Assembly (NCBI RefSeq): GCF_001831515.1
Contig: NZ_KV825619.1
Coordinates: 558 to 54,113, forward strand
DNA: 53,556 nt
Source of the DNA: Corynebacterium sp. HMSC074A01
GTDB lineage: Bacteria; Actinomycetota; Actinomycetes; Mycobacteriales; Mycobacteriaceae
Reading direction: 5' to 3'
Position numbers and translations under genes: made by a program. Under the pieces are notes generated by a model. It saw nothing but the letters and a program-made list of their open reading frames with translations. It was not told the DNA's origin and did not search any database. Below, in pieces: positions 1-7,741 of this stretch (position 1 is the first letter of the stretch; every line of letters begins with the position of its first letter).

Positions 1-392
1 TGGCACTGATCCCGATCGGTCTGGCAACCCAGATGCAGATTCCGGGTCTGTCTGACTTCGTCGCTCAGGCAAACGCCCAGATCCAGGCGGCGAACACGCA
101 GATCCAGCAGCAGGCTGGCCTGTTCAACCCGCAGCTGGCTGCACAGGTTGATGCGGTCAACCAGCAGCTGGGCAAGTTCGGCGCTGATATTGCAACGGTC
201 GCCGGCGGTCTCGCGCTGATCGCTGCAGGCATCCTGGCTGGCACGTTGATCTACGACAACTGCGCCCCGAACGGTGGCGGCAGCTCTGTGCAGGATCTCG
301 AGCTGAAGGGTTCTTCTGGCAAGACCTACGCTGGTTCCTCCAAGGAGGACAACAAGCCGGCGAAGCAGGAGGGTTCTTCTGAAAAGAAGTAG
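1..392 (+). CDS. C-terminal end of a Rib/YPDG-type surface protein (5' truncated by window)
   Basis: The reading frame is open from the first bases (codons from position 3), so the methionine at 33 is internal and the gene begins upstream of the window. What is visible is the C-terminal anchor module: a hydrophobic stretch ending in ALIPIGL, a Gln/Ala-rich helical segment, a second membrane-spanning segment rich in Ala, Gly and Leu, a Cys in YDNC, and a hydrophilic Ser/Lys tail ending GSSEKK. The same module, nearly residue for residue, closes the next gene, so the two are tandem paralogues. There is no LPXTG sorting motif. The protein is likely surface exposed and held by the C-terminal membrane helix; that role is inferred from the paralogue's repeats. 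Confidence 0.85.
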   Translation, partial: ALIPIGLATQMQIPGLSDFVAQANAQIQAANTQIQQQAGLFNPQLAAQVDAVNQQLGKFGADIATVAGGLALIAAGILAGTLIYDNCAPNGGGSSVQDLELKGSSGKTYAGSSKEDNKPAKQEGSSEKK

Positions 393-428
393 CCGTCAGG
401 CTGAGGCCTAGACTGTAGGCCTTGTGTT

Positions 429-479
429 GGGTGTTGCCTCGTGTCCCCGGTTGGGGGGGGTGCGGGGCAACACCCTTTT
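429..479 (+). terminator. Intrinsic terminator of the first surface protein gene
   Basis: GGGTGTTGCC (429-438) pairs perfectly with GGCAACACCC (466-475), and TTTT follows. The loop contains a C-run and a G-run that can extend the stem. A closely related hairpin follows the paralogue at 6229. Confidence 0.85.
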
Positions 480-566
480 GCGTGGCGTCGAAAAGCGCCG
501 ATGAGCGTGCCTGCGATGGGATTGCACTGGGCTCAAGAGCCCCGATAATTCGATCCCCAAAATATT

Positions 567-595
567 TTGCGATCAGGTGTTGGAAGCCTTAGGGT
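567..595 (+). promoter_or_regulatory. Candidate promoter of the 1830-residue surface protein gene
   Basis: TTGCGA (567-572), a 17-bp spacer and TAGGGT (590-595) fit the corynebacterial -35/TANNNT -10 pattern. The predicted transcript starts near 602 and leaves a leader of about 90 nt before the ATG at 693. An 8-bp inverted repeat, GATCAGGT (571-578) and ACCTGATC (615-622), brackets the -10 and start, and a second small repeat (GTACC CA GGTAC) lies at 605-616, so an operator is possible. The rest of the 300-bp gap holds the terminator above and nothing else recognisable. Confidence 0.45.
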
Positions 596-692
596 TAACT
601 GCATGTACCCAGGTACCTGATCGATCGATGGCGGGAGCCTGGGTGGCGCTTTGGTGTCTCATGGTGGGGCACTGTGTCCCGAAGGAATCTGT

Positions 693-3600
693 ATGAAGAA
701 GCACCCCGTCCTTCGCCGCCGTGGTACCTCAGTGGCCGCTGCCGCGTTATCTTTTGCACTTATCGCGCCGTTTGCGCAGCCGATTGCCGCTCCGCACTGT
801 GCTGCCACCGCTTTCGCAGGCACCCCGGAGCAAACCGGCCAGCCAAACGACGCTGGTAATGGGGTCGAGTACCCGGGCGGAAACGCGGATGGCGTCTATC
901 AATCTGCTGTGGACGAGGAACGCTACACGTTCACGGACCAGCCCGTCAGGGTCAAAGGAGCGATAGAGTCCGACGCACCGCAGGGCACGAACCAGTCTAT
1001 TGAGGGCTACGTTATCCACCAGCGAAACGGCGACCTCTCGGTGTATCCGGGTTCGCGCGACCCCTGGAGGCCGATCCCGATGGAGGGCGTGCGCGTGTAC
1101 GCGCAGTGGACTGAGAAGGGCGGTGTCACTTCGCCGGTCTATACGGCGACCACGCGTGAGGATGGCCGCTACACCATTCATATGCAGCCGTTCACCAACG
1201 CCAAGGGTGAGGTTGTGAAGTTCGACGCGGACCCAAATGGCCCGCAGTACGAGAAGATCCGTGTGTGGGTGGAAAACCCGGACCCGGAGAACTTCACCCA
1301 ACTCTATGGGTACAAGTTCGGTTCCCTCGGTCCCGATGCGGCATCGTACGACGTCCTTGGCGGCATGAGCTGGCTCATCGGGTCGGACCGCGTGACCAAC
1401 GCGCGCTTTACGTTTGGCGAGAAGATACGTAATGACATCATGCATCGCGATGATGCCACCGAGAACGCTCTGGTAGGTGGGGGAAACGCGTCACCTGGTC
1501 AGATCAAGGGCGACCTGTTTTGGAGCATCTGGACCTCCCAGGGCGCGTTCACGCCGAACCTGCTGAACAAGTACGACGGTCCGGACGTCCCTGCAACAGG
1601 GATGAAGGTCTACGCCTCGTACTTGTCTGACTACGCAGTTCGTCAGATTGAGGAGGGGTATACCAAGGAACATGGCCTCAAAGAGGTGCGCGGTTGGGGA
1701 TGGACCAACCGCGATGAGGCTGCGCTGCAGAACTGGATCAAACGCAAGATGGCCGAGGAGGGCAAGGAGAAGTGGATTGCTGAGACCGCTGTCGCCACCG
1801 TCGGTAGCGATGCCGTCTACCAGCTGCAGTTCAAGGGCACGTTCGGTTTCGCGTGGAATGATCGCAGCCGGTTCACTGATCTGAACCGCAACGACGGCAC
1901 CGAGGTGACGTTGTCGGATGGGAAAACGTACAAGGCGTACGACCTGTTTGGGCAAGTCGCCCCGAGTGCTGAGGATGGCACCTGGTATAAGCTCGCCACC
2001 GGCCGTGGGGCGAAGAACTTGCCGAAGCACGTGAACTGGGATTGGTTGTTCTTCTCCACAGAAGAGCTGGACGGGTTGGGGCAGTTCACGCCGTTCTACA
2101 ACAACGCCTTCCTGCCACGTCGGCAGTACGTGTTCAACGGTCCAGGGAACTGGGGCGGTGGATTCGTCTACAGCGACCGTGAGCCCTTCCTGCTTGAAAA
2201 CCGTATCGTCCTGTATTCGGATTACACCGTCTTTGACGTGCTCGACTACGACACGGGGGACAACCCGGCGAAGCCTGGCGACGTGGTGACCACCGAGACT
2301 GGCGGTCTTCCGAAGCGCTTCGTCGACGGCATGAAGTATGAGATCGAGTGGATCGACTCAGAAGCGGGCAAGGTCGTGAAGGTCTGCGATGCTGTGCACG
2401 CCACGAATGGAACCATTCCCGGGTGCTCGCTGGACACCGGTGACAAGACACTCTTCCCGGATGGCATGACGTCCACGATGACATTTGCGGCATATCTGTA
2501 CCCGATCAACGCGGAGACGAACAGGCGCGGCCGGCCGATTGCAGTCGACGCGTTCACGGTGCGCGTCGGCTGGCAGCCGCAGTATGCGTCGACCGCTGCT
2601 CAGCCTGGTGAGGCGGCGACGTCGAAGGCACCGACCTTCGACAGCACTCAGACCGAAAACGTGCGGGAGGAGCTCACCGCCGAGGAACTCACGGCAGAGG
2701 ACGCGAACCAGGAACCGACGAAGTTTGAGCTAGCGGAAGGGTTTAGCGTTCCACGCGGTTACGAGATTCTCGTTGACCCGGCTACGGGTGAGGTCTCAGT
2801 GACGTTCCCGCAGCACGCGTCGGCAAATGCCGACATTGATGTGCCGGTGAAAGTCACCTACAAAGATGGAACGTCTGCAACTGGTACCGCGCACTTCTTC
2901 CTCGAAGTAACCGACCGCACTGCTGACCAGGTGCAGCCAGAGTACGCCGTGGGCGAGGCGAAGCCGGGCGAGGGCGTGACGTCGATTCCGACCTTTAAGG
3001 AAGAAGACGAGCACGGCGATCCCACTGATACGACGGTGGCTATGCCCGAGGACACAACGTTTGCCTTGGACGCAGACCCGGAGAAGGCTCCGCGGTACAC
3101 CGACCGCGAAGGCAAGGAAAAGCCGCTGCCGCTGGGTGAAGCGCCAGTGGATCCACGCACCGGTGCTGTGACTGTCACAATCCCGAGGGACGCGCAGCCG
3201 GGGACAGAAGTCACCGTGCCCGTTGAGATCACGTATCCGGATGGTTCTGGGGACCGCGCTGACGCCATGATCACCGTTGGCATCCCAGATAGCGAGAGCT
3301 TCGAGCCGGAGTACGGCAACGTGCTCGTCGTGCCTGGCAAACCGGCGACGTCCGCGCCTGCCTTGAAGGGCGGCCACGGCAGAGTAGTCGATGTGTCTGG
3401 TGGGTCGACATTTGTGCTTGCTGAAGAGTTTGAGGCGCCGGAGGGCTACACCATCGTTCGTGTCGACGAGGCGACCGGTGCAATCACCGTGACTGCCGAC
3501 GCCTCCGCATTGCACAAGGACTCAGTCGAAGAGTTCGCAGCTCCGGTCACGGTGACGTACCCGGACGGTTCGGCTGACCATGTGACAGCCGCATTCCACC

Positions 3601-6185
3601 TCGACACCGATGGTGATGGGACTCCGGATGTTGTCGATTCGGATGATGACGGCGATGGTGTCCCGGATTCGGTGGAGAAGGTCAAGGGGTCGAACCCGAA
3701 GAACAAGGGCTCGATTCCCGCGACCCCAATTGAGCCGGGGAAGCGCAATCCGCTGGTCATCACTGACACGGTCACCGTTGTCGAGGGGCGGGAGTCTGCG
3801 CCTTTCGAGACGGCGAAGCACGTTCCGGAAGGCGGGAGGGTCTCCGTCGAGGGACTACCTGGCGTACTGACAGTTGAGGTGGAAACCGGTACAGCGATCG
3901 CGAACCCGGAAAAGTTCTACGACTGGGGCGCAGACGAGGAAACGCGCGACGTACCCGTTACGGTGACCATTGCCGATAAAGGCGGCGCGACCGTCGCTGA
4001 AGGTACAAAGGTGCTTACCGTCCAGCGCGATACTAACGGTGATGGGGTACCGGACGTTATAGATACGGATGACGACGGGGACGGAGTCCCCGATACAGAG
4101 GAGAAGCAGGCGGGCACAGATCCGAAGGATCCCAACTCCGTGCCAGCGGTGATCAGGGCAATCGGTGAAAAGTCGGGCACCGTTGGCGTACCGATTGCTC
4201 CGTTTACGCTCGAGGTCGACAACGCTCCGGCGACGGGCACGATCAGGTTTGATGGTCTGCCGGATGGAGTCGCGTTTGATCCGGAGACCGGTGAGGTTTC
4301 GGGCACCCCGGAAGTGGCTGGCACCTTCGAGGTGACGGTGACTGTGGTGGGCACACACCGCAGGCCGGTCACCGGGGCTGATGGTCAGCCAGTGGTGCGG
4401 ACGTTTACGTTCAACGTCGCGGAGAAACAGCAACAACCGACAGATAGCCAGCGCTTTGCGCCGGAGTACCACGAGGTCAGCGGCAATCCTGGTGAAGACG
4501 CCAGTGTGCGCACACCGGTGTTCAAGGACAACGACGGCAACATCGTCAAGCCGCCTGCGGGCACAACACTCAGCGCAGGTGCAGGCGCGCCGACGGGGGC
4601 GACAATAAATGAGGACGGCTCAATTACCGTGGCAGTGCCTGCGAGCGCGAGGCCGGGCGAGACACTCACCATCCCGGTTCTCGTGGCGTACCCGGACGGC
4701 TCTACTGACGTAGTCGAGGCCGCTGTGCGTGTGGTGAAGCCGGACCCGACGGTGCAGCCTGCTGATACCACCACCGTTCCTGCAGACGGCGGGGAGCACG
4801 CGATTGGCGTAGTCGAGCACCCGAACGGTGATGAGGTAGGCAGGCTTATCGACGAGGGCGGCGACGTGATCCCGGGCTCAAAGGTGGTGATCGCAGAGGA
4901 CGGCAGCGTCAAGGTCACGGTGCCCGAGGGCACTGACCCGCAGATAGCCGTGGTCGTGATTACTGGCGGTGGAGAAACGGTCGGCGAGATCGGTATCACC
5001 ATCGTTGACCCGAACTCCGACGCAGCGAGGTTTGTACCGAACTACGGACTGACTCGCGTTGAAGCTGGCGCAACCGAGAACGCGAACCCGTTTACAGGAA
5101 AGGCTGATGTGCCGCTGAAGCGTGCGGTCGGCACACCGTCGGCGGGTGCTGAAGGCTGGGCGTTCGAGATAGCGTCGACAAGCGGCGAAATCGCGGCGAC
5201 CGCGCCGAGCGCTGGGCAGGTCCGCGAGAAGGTCGCCGAGGAACTGCCGGGGATCAGGCACCAGGTGGCGTCTCAGCGGTGGGACGAGTTCGTGAAGGCC
5301 TTTACCGCGCTTGCGAGGCCGAGCGTGGAAGTGCAGTTCACCTACCAGGACGGGTCGACGAACCAGGCAACCGCCGCATTCGAGCTCAACGCCTTGCTGG
5401 ATCCGGACGGCGACTTTGACGGTGACGGCATCACCAATAGCCAGGAGGTGGCAGCGGGAACGAACCCGGCAGACAGCGACACCACACCGCCGGTGATCAA
5501 TGAGGTCAGGCCAGGGAATCGGGTGATCGCCGGGAAGGGCGATCGCCCTGGCGAGACCATCACGGTGACCTTCGTTGGTGGTAGGACGGTCGTGACCACG
5601 ACCGGCCAAGACGGCACCTGGACCGCCAAGTTGCCGTCGGGTGTGGTGCTGCGCCCGGGCGACAAGATCACCGCGACTGATGGTGCGGGCAATACGTCGG
5701 CCACGAACGTTGGCATCGATATTGCGAAGTGCGCGGCGACCGCAATTGGTTTCAGCCTGCCGCTGGTGGCGCTGATCCCGGTTGGTTTGGCCTCCGAGTT
5801 GCAGATTCCGGGTCTATCCGGCGTTGCGGCGCAGCTCGACGCGCAGATCCAGGCCGCGAACACGCAGCTGCAGCAGCAAGCCGGGCTGTTTAACCCGCAG
5901 CTCGCCACGCAGGTTGAAGCGATAAACCAGCAGCTGGCCAAGGTCGGCGCGGATCTGGTGAGTGTCGCCAGCGGCCTCGCCCTGGTTGCCGTTGGCATCC
6001 TTGGTGGGACGTTGATTTATGACAACTGCTCGCCAAACGGTGGGAGCTCCGTGCAGGACCTTCAGCTGCAGGGGTCTTCGGGCAAGACCTACGCTGGTTC
6101 CTCGAAGGAGGAACAGGATAAGGCTGGTGCTTCGAAGGAGGACACGTCCTCGAAGCAGCAGGAAGGCTCCTCTGAAAAGAAGTAA
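693..6185 (+). CDS. Giant repeat-containing surface protein (Rib/YPDG repeats, TSP3-like Ca-binding motifs, C-terminal membrane anchor)
   Basis: The 1830-residue start at 693 is chosen because GAAGGA precedes it and a classical signal peptide follows (MKKHPVLRRRG, then an Ala-rich core). Residues about 130-170 resemble a carboxypeptidase-regulatory/SdrD B-like fold. From about residue 629 there are repeated Rib-like modules, several with a YPDGS signature (starts near 629, 750, 873, 1254, 1446). Asp-rich DTDGDG-type calcium-binding repeats lie near 970, 1112 and 1569, a He_PIG-type Ig module (VSGTPEVAGTF) near 1161-1220, and an Ig-like domain near 1600-1672. The end (from about 1679) is CAATAIGFSLPL, a Gln-rich helical stalk, a second membrane segment, a YDNC cysteine and a hydrophilic tail. 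There is no LPXTG. It is likely an adhesin or cell-surface stalk in the mycomembrane envelope; the ligand is unknown. Confidence 0.88.
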   Translation: MKKHPVLRRRGTSVAAAALSFALIAPFAQPIAAPHCAATAFAGTPEQTGQPNDAGNGVEYPGGNADGVYQSAVDEERYTFTDQPVRVKGAIESDAPQGTNQSIEGYVIHQRNGDLSVYPGSRDPWRPIPMEGVRVYAQWTEKGGVTSPVYTATTREDGRYTIHMQPFTNAKGEVVKFDADPNGPQYEKIRVWVENPDPENFTQLYGYKFGSLGPDAASYDVLGGMSWLIGSDRVTNARFTFGEKIRNDIMHRDDATENALVGGGNASPGQIKGDLFWSIWTSQGAFTPNLLNKYDGPDVPATGMKVYASYLSDYAVRQIEEGYTKEHGLKEVRGWGWTNRDEAALQNWIKRKMAEEGKEKWIAETAVATVGSDAVYQLQFKGTFGFAWNDRSRFTDLNRNDGTEVTLSDGKTYKAYDLFGQVAPSAEDGTWYKLATGRGAKNLPKHVNWDWLFFSTEELDGLGQFTPFYNNAFLPRRQYVFNGPGNWGGGFVYSDREPFLLENRIVLYSDYTVFDVLDYDTGDNPAKPGDVVTTETGGLPKRFVDGMKYEIEWIDSEAGKVVKVCDAVHATNGTIPGCSLDTGDKTLFPDGMTSTMTFAAYLYPINAETNRRGRPIAVDAFTVRVGWQPQYASTAAQPGEAATSKAPTFDSTQTENVREELTAEELTAEDANQEPTKFELAEGFSVPRGYEILVDPATGEVSVTFPQHASANADIDVPVKVTYKDGTSATGTAHFFLEVTDRTADQVQPEYAVGEAKPGEGVTSIPTFKEEDEHGDPTDTTVAMPEDTTFALDADPEKAPRYTDREGKEKPLPLGEAPVDPRTGAVTVTIPRDAQPGTEVTVPVEITYPDGSGDRADAMITVGIPDSESFEPEYGNVLVVPGKPATSAPALKGGHGRVVDVSGGSTFVLAEEFEAPEGYTIVRVDEATGAITVTADASALHKDSVEEFAAPVTVTYPDGSADHVTAAFHLDTDGDGTPDVVDSDDDGDGVPDSVEKVKGSNPKNKGSIPATPIEPGKRNPLVITDTVTVVEGRESAPFETAKHVPEGGRVSVEGLPGVLTVEVETGTAIANPEKFYDWGADEETRDVPVTVTIADKGGATVAEGTKVLTVQRDTNGDGVPDVIDTDDDGDGVPDTEEKQAGTDPKDPNSVPAVIRAIGEKSGTVGVPIAPFTLEVDNAPATGTIRFDGLPDGVAFDPETGEVSGTPEVAGTFEVTVTVVGTHRRPVTGADGQPVVRTFTFNVAEKQQQPTDSQRFAPEYHEVSGNPGEDASVRTPVFKDNDGNIVKPPAGTTLSAGAGAPTGATINEDGSITVAVPASARPGETLTIPVLVAYPDGSTDVVEAAVRVVKPDPTVQPADTTTVPADGGEHAIGVVEHPNGDEVGRLIDEGGDVIPGSKVVIAEDGSVKVTVPEGTDPQIAVVVITGGGETVGEIGITIVDPNSDAARFVPNYGLTRVEAGATENANPFTGKADVPLKRAVGTPSAGAEGWAFEIASTSGEIAATAPSAGQVREKVAEELPGIRHQVASQRWDEFVKAFTALARPSVEVQFTYQDGSTNQATAAFELNALLDPDGDFDGDGITNSQEVAAGTNPADSDTTPPVINEVRPGNRVIAGKGDRPGETITVTFVGGRTVVTTTGQDGTWTAKLPSGVVLRPGDKITATDGAGNTSATNVGIDIAKCAATAIGFSLPLVALIPVGLASELQIPGLSGVAAQLDAQIQAANTQLQQQAGLFNPQLATQVEAINQQLAKVGADLVSVASGLALVAVGILGGTLIYDNCSPNGGSSVQDLQLQGSSGKTYAGSSKEEQDKAGASKEDTSSKQQEGSSEKK

Positions 6186-6228
6186 GCCAATCCTTGCGGC
6201 CTAACTAAGGGCTCACCATGAGCCCGAC

Positions 6229-6279
6229 GTTGTGCCCCGCATCCCCGTCTCAGGGGGGGGTGCGGGGCAACACTCTTTT
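6229..6279 (+). terminator. Intrinsic terminator of the surface protein gene
   Basis: TGCCCCGCA (6233-6241) pairs with TGCGGGGCA (6261-6269); a C-run and G-run inside the loop can add pairs, and CTTTT follows. It closely resembles the terminator at 429-479, which suggests that the duplication of the surface protein genes included the 3' flank. Confidence 0.8.
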
Positions 6280-6397
6280 CCAACCGCTTGCGTCGCAGTA
6301 TGCGCTTCTACTCGCGGGCGTTTGGTAGGGGGCACAAAACCGCGGCTGAAATCACTCAGACAGCTGAGGTGCTCCAGGACAACTTGCTTTTCTGCGG

Positions 6398-7741
6398 CTA
6401 CTCACGAGCGCTCTCGCGAAACGCGTTCGCCGCCAACACGTGTTTGCAAGGGCCGCGGGTGTCTTTGTACTTGGCAAACCAGAAACAGGTGCAAGCAAAC
6501 GCAGCGGCGTCGTCATCAAGCCTCACCGTGTATGTATTGGAGCCGGAGCGCACCGTGAACTCGTCTTTGTACCCGTCGAGAGGAGTGACTGCGTTGCCGG
6601 CCAAGAGCTCTTCGGCATTGCTAAGACGTGTGTTGAGCTTGCCAATCATATTCGGGTCAAGTGGTAGCGGGCGGTGAAAATATGCGCCCAGGGTGAGGTC
6701 GTAGCCAACCTGACCGGTTGAAGCAAGGACTTGGAGCGCGTCTTCAACGCGGTCAAGGGTGAGTCCGGTCTCCGCCGCGAGGTGGGAGATGTCAATGTGC
6801 GGATCGAACGCGAGAACTGCGGAGACAAGGTCAGCATCATCGGCCGCATATCGGCTGATCAGAGACATCAGCAATGAGCCTTCACCGGAAAAACCTCGGG
6901 TCTTCATCGGGCTGAGCACTACTGTGAAGCGCGCACCAGGCAGGTCAACAACCCATGCGGATGACTTGGGCTGCGAAGATCCGTCACTCTCGGTGCTATA
7001 TGCCGACAGCTTGGTCACGTACGGCAGAAGGGGGAGGAGCGGTTTCAAACGTTCCGGTCCGGGCAAACACACCGCGCCTTTCAACGGCTTCGATGCCAGG
7101 CGCAAGCCCCGTAAGGCTGGTGTGGCCCACGACACGGAGTTTGGCGTAGATGTCCCCGGCAGCGAGGTGATGAACTTTGTTGCCTCCGGCCCCGTAAGCT
7201 CCTGCTGCAGCGTCATGGTGGCGCTCATACGCTGCGATTCCGCAAGCCCTTTCACCCACCGCAGAGGTAGGTTGACCTTTTTCTCTTCCAGTGCGTTGTC
7301 CATGGTCGTGACGTGCAGCGCGTCATCGGCAATGGTGAGGTGGAGCGGCGAGCCCGGTGTGACAGTCGCAAGCGCTTCACGCAGCGGGGTGTTGATGTCT
7401 ACGTTGGTCACGCCCAACTGGTGGGACTGTGCGTCAAGGTCGGTGACATCCAAGCGGGCATAGGCGCTGCAGCAGCTGGAGAAGGATTCGAACCGCAGAC
7501 CTTCTGGGGTGGAGGTGACCACCGGGTCAAGAGCGGCGAGCGCCACGGTGTTTACGGGCGTGTAGAAGCGTTTCGCGGCGTAGTCTGCGACGGTAAGCAC
7601 CCCGCGAGCGACGATATGCGGGTTTTCCACGAACCCGCTGAAAAAGTGCGGCTCGTCCACGTGGAAACGCGTGCCGCCACTGGTGGCAAGCTCGAGGCCC
7701 TGGTCAGTCATGGCGGATGGATGGGTGTACGTGTAGCGCAT
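6398..7741 (-). CDS. SWIM zinc finger family protein
   Basis: 447 residues. Near the C-terminus, CTC followed about 14 residues later by CKH gives the CxC...CxH pattern of a SWIM zinc finger, a fold usually used for DNA or protein contacts. The rest has no catalytic motif I recognise. The ATG abuts the stop codon of the upstream gene (TAGATG), and GGAGG sits just before it inside that gene's end, so the two are translationally coupled. The protein probably acts with its operon partner. Biochemical role unknown; the family call rests on the zinc motif. Confidence 0.75.
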   Translation of the reverse strand: MRYTYTHPSAMTDQGLELATSGGTRFHVDEPHFFSGFVENPHIVARGVLTVADYAAKRFYTPVNTVALAALDPVVTSTPEGLRFESFSSCCSAYARLDVTDLDAQSHQLGVTNVDINTPLREALATVTPGSPLHLTIADDALHVTTMDNALEEKKVNLPLRWVKGLAESQRMSATMTLQQELTGPEATKFITSLPGTSTPNSVSWATPALRGLRLASKPLKGAVCLPGPERLKPLLPLLPYVTKLSAYSTESDGSSQPKSSAWVVDLPGARFTVVLSPMKTRGFSGEGSLLMSLISRYAADDADLVSAVLAFDPHIDISHLAAETGLTLDRVEDALQVLASTGQVGYDLTLGAYFHRPLPLDPNMIGKLNTRLSNAEELLAGNAVTPLDGYKDEFTVRSGSNTYTVRLDDDAAAFACTCFWFAKYKDTRGPCKHVLAANAFRESARE

